The position numbers and the translations under genes are program-made. The notes beneath the pieces were generated by a model. The model had not been told where the DNA came from. It made no database searches and was given only the letters and a program-made list of their open reading frames with translations. From NCBI RefSeq assembly GCF_000172415.1, contig NZ_ABLD01000027.1, positions 1 to 64,000 of the forward strand: 64,000 nt of DNA, read 5' to 3'. Shown here one piece after another: positions 1-8,733 of the stretch. The first letter of the stretch is position 1, and each line of letters starts with the position of its first letter. Source of the DNA: Paraburkholderia graminis C4D1M (GTDB lineage Bacteria > Pseudomonadota > Gammaproteobacteria > Burkholderiales > Burkholderiaceae).

Positions 1-110
1 TGCTCTAAAAATCCGGTTAGGCCGTCAGGCTTGGCCAACGTGTCGCCCTGCTGACTATGCTGGTTTTGCTGCTTGCCGCCGTTTTGTGCGGCCGCGATGT
101 TGCTGTTCAT
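1..110 (-). CDS. Partial CDS (N-terminus only), unknown function
   Basis: An ATG at 110 on the minus strand opens a frame that runs without a stop to the window edge, giving 36 codons. The visible start is MNSNIAAAQNGGKQQ, then more Gln/Asn-rich sequence, then TLAKPDGLTGFLE. This is a polar, low-complexity leader leading into what may be the folded part. I do not recognise the family. No strong Shine-Dalgarno is visible upstream of the ATG, so the start is only probable. The gene diverges from the empty stretch that follows tetR. Confidence 0.45.
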   Translation of the reverse strand, partial: MNSNIAAAQNGGKQQNQHSQQGDTLAKPDGLTGFLE

Positions 111-462
111 GGTTCCGACTCGATTTCAGGTGCCGAGTTGCAGGAAAGCGCACGATTGTAAACAAGGGTCCCTGCAACGCGCGCACCATAACGCGCCAAA
201 ATTGCACGCCAATGAAAAAACGGCTCCCGGAGTCCTTGCGAGGACGACCGGTGCCGGCACCCGATTCCCGCGACAGCGCGTGCGATGCTCCGCACGTAGC
301 TCGCCGCCGCGGCTTCTTTTCGTCTTTCCGCAGATTTTTGTGCGACGCCCGCAGCCCCGTTGCGCAGCGTTCGCGTTCATCCCATCGGTAGCACGTTATG
401 TGCCGCGCATCGGTGCAACGTAACGTGCGCGAACCGGTTGCGCGTTATGGTTTTTAATCAGC
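111..462. other. Intergenic region, no gene seen
   Basis: This 352-base stretch lies between the partial minus-strand gene and the 3' end of the TetR gene. Open frames here are short and lack family resemblance. Around 395-450 there are several overlapping short inverted repeats built on AACGT and GCGC (for example TAACGTGCGC with GCGCGTTA). They have no clean U-run in the tetR direction, so I do not call a terminator. Confidence 0.5.
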
Positions 463-1287
463 TCACTGAGCTTTCTTCGGACCAATCCCCTGGGTGAGCA
501 GCGCGACCGCGTGGCGCGCGATTTCGTCACCGCCGACCTGGCGGCGCTTCGGATCGTTGCGCCACAGCTTCGACGTGGCGAGCGGCAAGACCGTCAGCCC
601 GAGCAGCGTGACGAACATCAACGACGGTTCGAGCGCCGCATTGAGAAGCCCCTCTTTCTGCCATCGTTCGATAGCGGCAAGCGACATCTTCTGGTTCGTG
701 TCGCCGAAACGCTCGTGCATGCGCTGCCGCAACAAACCGCTGTCGCTGATGACTTCGCGCACCCATAACGACGGAAACCACGGATGCTCCACCGCCCCCC
801 GCACCATCCGCTGCGCAAGCTGCGTGATGGCCGCGACGGGATCGTCGGCATGCTCCTGGAATGGCACGCCGAGACCCGCGCGCAACGGTCCGATACGTTC
901 GTCGATCAACACGTCGAGCAGTTGCTCACGCGTCTTGAAGTAGTAATGCATCATCGCCGGCGTGAAACCGGCCTCGCGGGCAATCTCGCCGAGCGTCGTA
1001 TCGACGATGCCCTGGCGCGCGAACAGCTCGAGCGCCGCGTCGAGCAGACGGTCGCGCTGCTGTGCTCCGCGCGCCGCGCCCGAAGGGCGGCCAGGCCGTC
1101 GCGCGGCAACGTCTTGCGGCGCGGCTGCCGGCGCGGCCGTCGCTGCCTTTGCCGCAGCACCGCGCACAGCACCGCCTGCGACGCCCGCACCGCGCGTCGC
1201 GCTCTTGCGCACCCTGGCCGCGCCCGCGCTACTCGCGCCCGCCTTCCCACCGCTCATCTTCTTGCCCACCGACGAAGTCCTTTTCAT
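463..1287 (-). CDS. TetR family transcriptional regulator with Ala/Lys-rich N-terminal extension
   Basis: Predicted DNA-binding repressor of 274 residues. The TetR_N helix-turn-helix lies at about residues 78-125 (LLDAALELFARQGI, then EIAREAGFTPAMMHYYF), followed by an all-helical ligand and dimerisation domain ending in GIGPKKAQ. About 75 residues before the HTH are low complexity (Ala, Gly, Lys, Arg) and include RRPGRPSG, which resembles an AT-hook. I chose the ATG at 1287 because AGAG sits just upstream; an ATG at 1338 is in frame but would lie inside the AT-rich putative operator. The gene diverges from a DHA2 exporter, the usual arrangement for a local repressor that responds to an exported drug; the inducer cannot be told. 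Confidence 0.85.
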   Translation of the reverse strand: MKRTSSVGKKMSGGKAGASSAGAARVRKSATRGAGVAGGAVRGAAAKAATAAPAAAPQDVAARRPGRPSGAARGAQQRDRLLDAALELFARQGIVDTTLGEIAREAGFTPAMMHYYFKTREQLLDVLIDERIGPLRAGLGVPFQEHADDPVAAITQLAQRMVRGAVEHPWFPSLWVREVISDSGLLRQRMHERFGDTNQKMSLAAIERWQKEGLLNAALEPSLMFVTLLGLTVLPLATSKLWRNDPKRRQVGGDEIARHAVALLTQGIGPKKAQ

Positions 1288-1322
1288 TGCTCTCGTGTTT
1301 GACGCGCGACCGGATGTCGCAT

Positions 1323-1347
1323 ATATTAATTTCTGCATTAATTAATT
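1323..1347. promoter_or_regulatory. AT-rich ATTAAT repeat cluster, candidate TetR operator
   Basis: Three copies of the palindrome ATTAAT occur at 1325-1330, 1337-1342 and 1341-1346 in otherwise GC-rich DNA, between the divergent tetR and exporter genes. Position and symmetry suit a shared operator or promoter. No footprint evidence is available. Confidence 0.4.
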
Positions 1348-1360
1348 TCAATACGCCCCC

Positions 1361-2932
1361 ATGCAAGAGTCCACTATCACACAACCCGAGCGCGTGCTGA
1401 ACGCTGAGCCGCACGCCGGTTCGCGGCAAGACAGGCAGGCGAAAAATCAGGCGGACGCGCAAGCCGCCGGCCATCCGCCGATTCGCCTGCTGTTCCCCGC
1501 GCTGCTGCTCGTCATGCTGCTTGCGGCGCTCGACCAGACCATCGTGTCGACGGCGTTGCCGACCATCGTCGGCGAATTGGGCGGGCTCAATAATCTGTCG
1601 TGGGTCGTGACGGCTTATCTGCTCAGCTCGACTATCGTCGTGCCGCTCTACGGCAAGCTCGGCGATCTGTTCGGCCGCAAGATCGTGCTGCAAACCGCCA
1701 TCGGACTCTTTCTCGTGGGCTCCGCGTTGTGCGGCATCGCTCAGGACATGACTCAGCTCATCGTGTTGCGCGCGTTGCAAGGACTCGGCGGCGGCGGCCT
1801 GCTCGTCGTGACGATGGCCGCTATCGCAGATGTGATTCCGCCGGCCGAGCGCGGCCGCTATCAAGGCGTGTTCGGCGGCGTGTTCGGTCTTGCAACCGTG
1901 GTCGGGCCGTTGCTCGGCGGCTTTCTCGTCGAACACCTCACATGGCGCTGGATTTTCTACATCAACCTGCCACTCGGCATTGTCGCGCTCGCGGTGATCG
2001 GCGCAGTGTTCAAGCCGCACGTGCGTCACGTCAAGCACACCATCGACTACATGGGCGCCACGTTTCTCGCGGGCGCGCTGACCTGCATCATCCTCTTCAC
2101 GAGCGAGGGCGGCACGACGTTGCCGTGGTCGTCGCCGGAACTCTGGTTCACGCTCGGGATGGGGCTCGTCGCGATCTGGGGTTTCATCCACGAGGAGCGC
2201 ACCGCCGTCGAGCCGATCATGCCGCTCGAACTGTTCAGGCAGCGCACGTTCGTCGTGAGCAGTCTGATCGGTTTTATCGTCGGCGTGTCGATGTTCGGCG
2301 CCGTCACGTTCCTGCCGCTTTATCTGCAAGTGGTGAAGAACTCCACGCCGACAGAAGCCGGCATGCAAATGCTGCCAATGATGGGCGGCCTCTTCGTCAT
2401 GTCGATGGTGACTGGCCGCACGATCAGCAAAATTGGCCGTTATCGCATGTTCCCGATTGCCGGCACGCTGCTGGTCTCAGTCGCGATGTTGCTGCTCGCG
2501 CGCTTGCAGATCGACACGCCGATTCATGTGATGTATCTCGACATGGGCATTCTCGGTTGCGGTCTCGGCATGGTGATGCAGGTGCTGATTCTCGCCGTGC
2601 AAAACACGGTGGAGTTCAAACATGTGGGCGTGGCCACATCGGGCGCGACGTTGTTTCGTTCGATCGGCGGCTCGGTCGGCGTCGCGGCGTTCGGCGCCGT
2701 GTTTTCAAACGGCCTTGCCGCGCGGCTCGAAAAGCTGATTCCACCGGACACCCAATTGCCCCACGCACTCGGACCCGCGGCGATTCACCAGTTGCCCGAC
2801 GCATTGCGCGCCGACTATCTGCAGGCATTCGCAGGCGCGCTGCATATGGTGTATCTGTCAGCGGCGTGCGTGGTGCTGCTTGCGTTCGCATGCGCGTGGC
2901 TGCTGAAAGATCATCCGCTGCGCAAGCAGTAA
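1361..2932 (+). CDS. DHA2-type MFS multidrug exporter (EmrB/QacA-like, 14 TM)
   Basis: Inner-membrane proton antiporter of 523 residues predicted to expel toxic compounds. After a polar leader of about 40 residues the first helix carries LDQTIVSTALPTIVGELGG, the DHA2 motif D1, followed by the MFS motif A region GKLGDLFGRK. Further helices run to about residue 515, consistent with 14 spans and the usual length of roughly 500 residues. It is transcribed away from the TetR gene across an ATTAAT repeat cluster, so repression by that protein is likely. No membrane-fusion partner (EmrA) or outer-membrane channel is adjacent, so it may act alone or with a distant partner. The substrate is unknown. 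Confidence 0.9.
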   Translation: MQESTITQPERVLNAEPHAGSRQDRQAKNQADAQAAGHPPIRLLFPALLLVMLLAALDQTIVSTALPTIVGELGGLNNLSWVVTAYLLSSTIVVPLYGKLGDLFGRKIVLQTAIGLFLVGSALCGIAQDMTQLIVLRALQGLGGGGLLVVTMAAIADVIPPAERGRYQGVFGGVFGLATVVGPLLGGFLVEHLTWRWIFYINLPLGIVALAVIGAVFKPHVRHVKHTIDYMGATFLAGALTCIILFTSEGGTTLPWSSPELWFTLGMGLVAIWGFIHEERTAVEPIMPLELFRQRTFVVSSLIGFIVGVSMFGAVTFLPLYLQVVKNSTPTEAGMQMLPMMGGLFVMSMVTGRTISKIGRYRMFPIAGTLLVSVAMLLLARLQIDTPIHVMYLDMGILGCGLGMVMQVLILAVQNTVEFKHVGVATSGATLFRSIGGSVGVAAFGAVFSNGLAARLEKLIPPDTQLPHALGPAAIHQLPDALRADYLQAFAGALHMVYLSAACVVLLAFACAWLLKDHPLRKQ

Positions 2933-3297
2933 GTAATCGCATTGCGCTTCTTCTCTGTCGGTCGCTTAATGCCAACGTTAGTTGCAAGCGCCCGAAATTC
3001 ATCTTCGAGCGGCGCGCCAATAGCATAAAAAAAGCGGCGCGCGCTCGTCTTCCTCACATGCACGATCATTCGTCCTACCTGGTAATGTGCGGTAGCGCAC
3101 ATAACATAGGGTCGATCGTCCATTGACGCGCGTCTCGAAACGCCACATATTGAAAACGACGGCATGCAACGTTCTCTTCGTGCATGCCCGGACTCTCTGG
3201 CGCATGTAGATCGTGGTTTCCGCGGACGCCAACCCCGCCTCAAACGCGATCGGGAGCATGCCGTAACGGCATTGTTTTCCACAGGTGGAGCCATAGC
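2933..3297. other. Intergenic region with a small inverted repeat
   Basis: This 365-base stretch follows the exporter. It contains an inverted repeat ATGTGC (3085-3090) and GCACAT (3097-3102) separated by GGTAGC. An in-frame upstream extension of the next gene is open from 3184, but it lacks a ribosome-binding site and the protein clearly starts at 3298. I see no separate gene. Confidence 0.5.
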
Positions 3298-4344
3298 ATG
3301 TCCACTCAAACCTTAGCTGGCCATCAATTTCCGACGCCCTGCAACCGATGTGGCGGCGCCCTCTACCGGCAACTCGAACACTGCCCGTATTGCGGCGCTT
3401 TTCATCCGCTCGATGACGACGCGTCTACCCGCAGCGCGTTGCATGAAAGCAGGCCGAAAACGCTGAATACACTGAACATGTCGACGTTGCACGACAGCTT
3501 CACCGTGCCGACATTCAGCGAGCCCGACTTCCCTGGCGGCGCACTACATGCCGGATTGAATTTCGCGCCCGTGGCCAGTCTTCAAACGGCGCCTTCACCG
3601 CTCGTCGCGCCGGATACTTCGTTGCTGCCCGTCACCGAAACCGGCGAGGTGGTGCAGCGCGCCGGTCTGCGTGTGCGGCACGTGGTGGTGGCGAGCGTGG
3701 CCGTTGTCGCCGCGGGCCTGGCGTATGTCGGCTATGCGCTATTGAGCGAGAGCCGCGACCTGCATGGCAACGGCGACCAGGCTTTGGAATCCGCGCAGGA
3801 TGCGAGGACAGCGACGGGCACCATCGCACGATACTCGCCGGATCAGGCGGCCAACACGGGTGTTGGCGCCGTGCCTGGCAAACCGATCAGCGCCGGCGCC
3901 ATACGAAGCACCACGCAGGCGTTGCCGGCCGCCGTGCCGATCGCGATACCTTCAACGAAACCGGCCACGCCGCAATTCCGCGATGCCGGCCAGGCGTTGC
4001 AGGCAGCGCGGACCGCATTCGCCGCCAACGATCTCAGCGCGGCGCAAGCCGCTCTCGCCGCGGTGCAATTGCTGCAACCGGACAGCAGCGAGGCGCAGAC
4101 TCTCGCCGCGCGATTGAAGCCGTTGACGGCGCGCCGCGACGCCGCGTTGCTCGCCGCGCAAATGTGCGCCGATCAGCAGTCGTGGCCCTGCGCGCGCGAG
4201 CATTCAGACGAGGCGCTCGCGCTGGACAGCGGCAGCGACGCCGCGAAAACGATCCTCGAGCGCGTGATCCGCGAAACGGGCTGGGCGCCGCTCAACTCGC
4301 AGACGACGTCCAGTGCAAAAACCGTCCGTCAGACTACCAACTAA
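3298..4344 (+). CDS. Zinc-ribbon, single-pass membrane protein with helical repeat-like C-terminus
   Basis: Predicted protein of 348 residues with unknown role. Residues 13-33 hold CNRCGG and CPYCG, a CxxC-x(11)-CxxC zinc ribbon. A linker follows, then one hydrophobic segment (HVVVASVAVVAAGLAYVGYA) at about residues 127-146. The exported or opposite-side C-terminal half is Ala/Gln-rich and helical (AARTAFAANDLSAAQAAL, then MCADQQSWPCAREHSDEAL), resembling tetratricopeptide pairs. The start was set by GGTGGAG about 10 bases before the ATG. It sits 68 bases ahead of a TAXI-type solute-binding protein on the same strand and may be co-transcribed. I do not recognise a named family; a role in assembly or sensing is only inference. 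Confidence 0.75.
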   Translation: MSTQTLAGHQFPTPCNRCGGALYRQLEHCPYCGAFHPLDDDASTRSALHESRPKTLNTLNMSTLHDSFTVPTFSEPDFPGGALHAGLNFAPVASLQTAPSPLVAPDTSLLPVTETGEVVQRAGLRVRHVVVASVAVVAAGLAYVGYALLSESRDLHGNGDQALESAQDARTATGTIARYSPDQAANTGVGAVPGKPISAGAIRSTTQALPAAVPIAIPSTKPATPQFRDAGQALQAARTAFAANDLSAAQAALAAVQLLQPDSSEAQTLAARLKPLTARRDAALLAAQMCADQQSWPCAREHSDEALALDSGSDAAKTILERVIRETGWAPLNSQTTSSAKTVRQTTN

Positions 4345-4412
4345 TCAAACAGATATTTCGGATGCCGAATCGAACGGACGAGGTTGTGCCAACTGACCGA
4401 TAGGTGCGAACC

Positions 4413-5492
4413 ATGCTACATAAACTTTTGACGGGATGGCTCGGAGCGGCGTTGCTCCTCGCATCTTCGCTGATCAGTGCCGAACCCGCGCACTACAAGA
4501 TCGTTACCGGCCCGGAACGGGGCACGTATATCCAGATCGGTCAGGACCTGTCCAAATGGGTCGCGCAACCCGTCGGCATCGACCTCGCCGTGGTCGCGTC
4601 CAAGGGCTCGGCCGAGAACGTGCAGCGCATGCGCTATGAGCCGGGGGTCAAGCTCGCGCTCGTGCAGTCCGACGTGTATCAGGCGTATATCGACATGGCC
4701 AACTCCGGCAATCCCGATGCCGGTACGGCGATTCGTCCGCTGCGTCTAATCATGCCGCTCTATGACGAAGAGATAAACGTCGTGGTGCGCGCGGATTCGC
4801 CGCTCAAAACGCTAAGCGACATCAAGGACAAAACCATCAGCGTCGGCCTGCTCGGCAGCGGCACTGCGCAGTCGGCGACCACGCTGTATCGCCTGATGTT
4901 CGGCCAGGCGATTCCCGAACAGAACGTCCAGCATCTGAGCAACGAGGACGCACTCGCCGCACTGATCGTGAAAAAAGTGGACGTCGCCATCATCGTCGTC
5001 GGGCAGCCCGCGAAACTGTTCAACGACATGAACCCGGAACTGTTGCAGCAAATCCGTCTGCTAAAGGCCGATTCCGCCGCGCCGGAAACGACCCGCGCGA
5101 AGCAGACCTATTTCCCGGCGACGATCCGCGCAACCAGCTATCCGAACTGGCTGAAGGAAGACGTCCCGACGCTGACGGTCAAGGCTTTCCTCGTCACTTA
5201 CGACTACGGCTTGCGCGATACCGTCGGCAACCTGAATCACTTTGCCGACTCGCTGTGCGCGAATTTCGACAATCTGCAGGAGCATGGGCATCCGAAGTGG
5301 AAACAGGTGAAGCTCGAGTTGCCGACGCTCGTACGCGGCTGGAAGTATTACCCGCCGGTCGAGAAGCATCTGCGTGCGTGCCTCGCCAACAGAACCGCGA
5401 GCGTCAACGCGGCGGCTGCCGCCGCGCAGGTCGCGCAAAAACCGCGCAGCACGTGTACGAACCAGGAGCGGTTGCTTTTGCTGTGCAAATGA
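4413..5492 (+). CDS. TAXI family TRAP transporter solute-binding protein (orphan)
   Basis: Periplasmic binding protein of 359 residues. A signal peptide (MLHKLLTGWLGAALLLASSL, cut near SAEP) precedes YKIVTGPERGTYIQIGQDL, the typical start of TAXI proteins, followed by LVQSDVYQAY and VVVRADSPLKTLSDIKDK. The C-terminal 60 residues are less conserved and end in a short Cys-containing tail. I use the ATG at 4413 preceded by AGGTG; a GTG at 4404 is possible. TAXI receptors normally work with a fused DctQM permease, but none lies beside it; the upstream neighbour is a zinc-ribbon membrane protein. So the partner is either elsewhere or the protein has a sensory role. Confidence 0.85.
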   Translation: MLHKLLTGWLGAALLLASSLISAEPAHYKIVTGPERGTYIQIGQDLSKWVAQPVGIDLAVVASKGSAENVQRMRYEPGVKLALVQSDVYQAYIDMANSGNPDAGTAIRPLRLIMPLYDEEINVVVRADSPLKTLSDIKDKTISVGLLGSGTAQSATTLYRLMFGQAIPEQNVQHLSNEDALAALIVKKVDVAIIVVGQPAKLFNDMNPELLQQIRLLKADSAAPETTRAKQTYFPATIRATSYPNWLKEDVPTLTVKAFLVTYDYGLRDTVGNLNHFADSLCANFDNLQEHGHPKWKQVKLELPTLVRGWKYYPPVEKHLRACLANRTASVNAAAAAAQVAQKPRSTCTNQERLLLLCK

Positions 5493-5532
5493 ATTGAATT
5501 GGGGGCGAGCAAACAGGCGCCCTCATGCACCG

Positions 5533-6975
5533 TCACGCCCGCTCGCGCTCGCCGCGCGTGGCCGCGCTTTCCATCGCCCGCTGCAAGGTTTCATACACTT
5601 TCGGCCGATTGCATTGCGATACGTTAAAGCGCAAATAGCCGCCAGCCGACTGCGAGACGCTAAACACATTGCCCGGCGCGAACACGACATTGGCGCCTAA
5701 CGCATGACGCGCGACGTCGGCGGCGTCGAGCGAATCGGGCAGACGCGCCCACACGAACATGCCCGCGTGCGGTCGCGTCCACACCTCCAGGCCGGCGTAG
5801 CCGAGGCGGCGCATGGTCTCGCCCATCGCATCCGCGAGCTTGGCGCGCATCGACTCGAGATGACGCCGGTACGTCCCATCCACCAGCAATCGATGCACGA
5901 CGCTCGCCGTAAGCTGCCCGTTGCCGAACGTCGTGGCGAGCTTCAGGTCGATCAGCGGCTCGATCCACTCGCCGCGCGCAGCGATATAACCGCAACGCGC
6001 CGCCGCCGAAAGCGTTTTCGAAAAGCTGCCGATCGACACCACGCGCGTGAGCCCGTCGAAGGCCGCGAGACGCGGCGCGGCTTCGTCTTCGAAGTCGGCG
6101 AAGATATCGTCCTCCACCACGATCAGATCGTGCTCGCCCGCGAGCTTGAGCAGCCGATGCGCGATCGCCGGCGCGAGCGTGGCGCCGGTCGGATTATGAA
6201 TCGCGGAATTGGTCACATAAAGCCGCGGACGGTGCGTAATCAGCGCCCGCTCGAAGGCCGCGAGATCCGGCCCGGACGGCGTGTAAGGCACGCCGACGAT
6301 ACGCGCGCGATGCGCCCGCAGCAGCGCCTGAAAGTTGAAATAGCACGGGTCGTCGATCAACACTGTGTCGCCCGGTTCGAGCAGAAAGCGGCACACGAGG
6401 TCGAGCGCATGCGTGCCGCCGTCGGTCAGCACGATCTGCTCGGGCGGCGCGTCGACGCCGTGCTGCGCGAGCCGCCACGCGAGTTGCTGACGCAACGCGG
6501 GCAGACCGTACGGATTCGCGTAATCGGCGAGCGGCGACTGCGGATCGCGCGCTATCGCTCGCAACGCGCGGCGCACGCCGTCCTCGGGCAGCCACGACGC
6601 CGGCATCCAGCCGCAACCCGGCTTGAGCACCTTTGAGTCCGATTGCAACGACTGGCGCGTGAGCCACAGCGGATCGACCTCGCGATCGAGACGCGGCCCG
6701 AGATCGGCGAGCGCGAGCGGCGGCGCGTGGCCCGACACGAAAAATCCCGAGCCGCGCCGCGCGACGATCACGCCTTCGGCAACGAGCCGGTCATAGGCCT
6801 CGACCACCGTCGACTTCGACACGCCGAGCGCGTCCGTCATCACGCGGATCGACGGCACGCGTGCGCCTGGCATCAGCGAGCGGCTGGCAATGCGTTCACG
6901 CAGATTGTCCATGACGATGCCAACCCGCGTGCCTTGCGGCTTTTCGCCGTCGGCGTTCTCTCCACTATCGCCCAT
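5533..6975 (-). CDS. MocR-type GntR regulator with aminotransferase domain
   Basis: Transcription factor of 480 residues with two domains. Residues 17-82 form a GntR winged helix (RVPSIRVMTDALGVSKSTVV), and residues 110-475 a fold-type I aminotransferase-like domain. The pyridoxal phosphate site is intact: LTDGGTHALD, the NPTG loop at 261-264, and the Schiff-base lysine K320 in SIGSFSKTLSAAARCGY. Members usually sense PLP or an amino compound rather than catalyse transamination. It diverges from an EamA transporter gene, and the intergenic DNA has three CTGTAC-type boxes typical of MocR operators, so it probably controls that transporter and itself. Confidence 0.9.
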   Translation of the reverse strand: MGDSGENADGEKPQGTRVGIVMDNLRERIASRSLMPGARVPSIRVMTDALGVSKSTVVEAYDRLVAEGVIVARRGSGFFVSGHAPPLALADLGPRLDREVDPLWLTRQSLQSDSKVLKPGCGWMPASWLPEDGVRRALRAIARDPQSPLADYANPYGLPALRQQLAWRLAQHGVDAPPEQIVLTDGGTHALDLVCRFLLEPGDTVLIDDPCYFNFQALLRAHRARIVGVPYTPSGPDLAAFERALITHRPRLYVTNSAIHNPTGATLAPAIAHRLLKLAGEHDLIVVEDDIFADFEDEAAPRLAAFDGLTRVVSIGSFSKTLSAAARCGYIAARGEWIEPLIDLKLATTFGNGQLTASVVHRLLVDGTYRRHLESMRAKLADAMGETMRRLGYAGLEVWTRPHAGMFVWARLPDSLDAADVARHALGANVVFAPGNVFSVSQSAGGYLRFNVSQCNRPKVYETLQRAMESAATRGERERA

Positions 6976-7018
6976 CTGTACTGCTCCTTCGTCGGTACAG
7001 TTTGCATGAATTGTACTG
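6976..7018. promoter_or_regulatory. Three-box MocR-type operator
   Basis: CTGTACTG (6976-6983), CGGTACAG (6993-7000) and TTGTACTG (7011-7018) are spaced 17 and 18 bases between their GTAC centres. The first and third are direct repeats; the second is inverted. This mixed direct and inverted arrangement is typical of MocR dimers. It lies immediately upstream of the MocR gene and 73 bases before the transporter gene. Confidence 0.65.
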
Positions 7019-7090
7019 ATCCGTAGCTTAACGTTTTCATGCAGGGAGCGGATGCTATAGGCTTCATTTCATTGCGCACGGACTTTTCGA

Positions 7091-7977
7091 ATGGACAAGA
7101 CGACGAACGGCTGGCTGAGCGGGTTCATAGGCGTGTTGATCTTCAGCGGCTCGCTGCCGGCCACGCGCATTGCCGTGCAAGGGCTCGACCCTGTGTTTCT
7201 GACGGTCGCGCGCGCAACCATTGCAGGCACGCTCGGTCTCGCGCTGCTGCTCCTCTTTCGCGAGGCGCGTCCCGCGCGCCGCGACGTGATTCCGCTCGTG
7301 GTGGTCGCGCTCGGCGTCGTGGTCGGCTTTCCGCTCTTGACCGCGCTCGCGCTGCGGCACGTCAGCTCGGCGCATGCGATCGTATTCGTCGGGTTGCTGC
7401 CGCTTGCCACCGCGATCTTCGGCGTGCTGCGCGGCGGCGAGCGTCCGCAAGCGGCGTTCTGGCTGTTTTCCGCGCTCGGCAGCGGCGCAGTGGTCGCGTT
7501 CGCGATGCGCCACGGCATCGACGCGTCTCCGGTAGGCGATGCGCTGATGCTCGCGGCGATCGTCGCGTGCGGGCTCGGTTATGCGGAAGGCGCGCGGCTA
7601 TCGCGGCACCTCGGCGGCTGGCAGGTCATTTCGTGGGCGCTGGTGCTGTCGCTTCCGCTGATGCTTCCGCTTGCTTGGTGGACCCGGCCCGCGTCGTTCG
7701 AGGGCGTCAGCCATGCGGCGCTGTGGGGCCTCGCGTACGTGTCGCTGTTCAGCATGCTGATCGGCTTCGTGTTCTGGTATCGCGGCCTCGCGCTGGCGGC
7801 ATCGCGGGAGTCGGCCAACTGCAATTGCTGCAGCCGTTCTTCGGACTGCTGCTCGCGGGGCTTCTGCTGCATGAACAGGTGCCGCCCTCGATGATCGCCG
7901 TGACCGTCGCGGTGGTTGCGTGCGTGGCCGGCGCGCGGCGCTTTTCGAAGGCGCCGCCTGCACGGCGCACGGCGTGA
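7091..7977 (+). pseudogene. EamA/DMT family transporter, frameshifted near its 3' end
   Basis: Drug/metabolite transporter of the ten-helix EamA type, probably an amino acid or metabolite exporter. The first frame (from ATG 7091) reads normally through GLAYVSLFSMLIGFVFWYRG, then turns into Cys/Arg-rich nonsense and stops at 7894. The missing end (GIAGVGQLQLLQPFFGLLLA, a last helix, and a stop at 7977) is in the neighbouring frame. One lost G at about 7794-7797 explains this: GLALGGIAGVGQ would be restored. The repaired protein would be about 295 residues, normal for the family. It may be a real mutation or a sequencing error. It is divergent from, and probably controlled by, the MocR regulator. 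Confidence 0.8.
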
Positions 7978-8113
7978 GCCGCGCGGTGTTCGCGTACTAC
8001 GATTTTTGAACGGCTTTGAATTTGGCGGCGCGGCGGGCATAGTAAAACGTTTCGTCGGAAGAACCGGCACGACAGGCCGTAAGCGCTATGCAAGGCCGCT
8101 CCTGGAATACGTT

Positions 8114-8695
8114 ATGAGTACAACCCTCCCCGCCTCCGCTTCGGCATCGACCGCCGCCTCGAGCGCCCCATTGATCCGCGACGCGACAGAAGCCGACTTG
8201 CCCGCGATTCAAGCCATTTACGCGCACCATGTGTTGACCGGCGTTGCGTCGTTCGAGGAAGTCCCGCCTTCCGTCGACGAACTGCGCACGCGTCTCGCGT
8301 CCGTGCGCAACCACGGATTGCCGTACATGGTCGCCGAGATCGACGGCGAAGTTGCGGGCTATTGCTACGCGACGCCGTACCGCCCGCGCGCCGCGTATCG
8401 CAACACCATCGAAGATTCGATCTACGTGAGCGACGCCTATCGCGGACGCGGCCTCGGCCGCGTGCTGCTGCAGGCGCTGATCGAACGATGCGAAGCCGGA
8501 CCCTGGCGCCAGATGGTCGCCGTCATCGCGGACGGCGGCAGCGGCGGCTCGCTGTCGCTGCATCAGCAACTGGGTTTTGAGCTGATCGGCACGTTGAAGG
8601 CAGTCGGTTTCAAACATGGCCGCTGGCTCGACAGCACGTTGATGCAAAGGACGTTGGGCGCGGGCGCCACGACGCCACCCGATCAGCAAACGTAG
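8114..8695 (+). CDS. GNAT N-acetyltransferase, phosphinothricin acetyltransferase-like
   Basis: Cytoplasmic acetyl-CoA-dependent N-acetyltransferase of 193 residues. The body starts LIRDATEADLPAIQAIYAHH and carries VASFEEVPPSVDEL, typical of the PAT/BAR/YwnH group, then DSIYVSDAYRGRGLG, where RGRGLG is the acetyl-CoA pyrophosphate loop (motif A). GFKHGRWLDS near the end is also characteristic. The first 20 residues are a Ser/Ala-rich leader. Members acetylate phosphinothricin, methionine sulfone or related amines; the substrate here is not fixed. It is 38 bases upstream of a MerR gene on the same strand, which may share the transcript. Confidence 0.88.
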   Translation: MSTTLPASASASTAASSAPLIRDATEADLPAIQAIYAHHVLTGVASFEEVPPSVDELRTRLASVRNHGLPYMVAEIDGEVAGYCYATPYRPRAAYRNTIEDSIYVSDAYRGRGLGRVLLQALIERCEAGPWRQMVAVIADGGSGGSLSLHQQLGFELIGTLKAVGFKHGRWLDSTLMQRTLGAGATTPPDQQT

Positions 8696-8733
8696 CCGGT
8701 TCGCCTTCCGCGCAGCGCGGTAAAATCGCGGGC

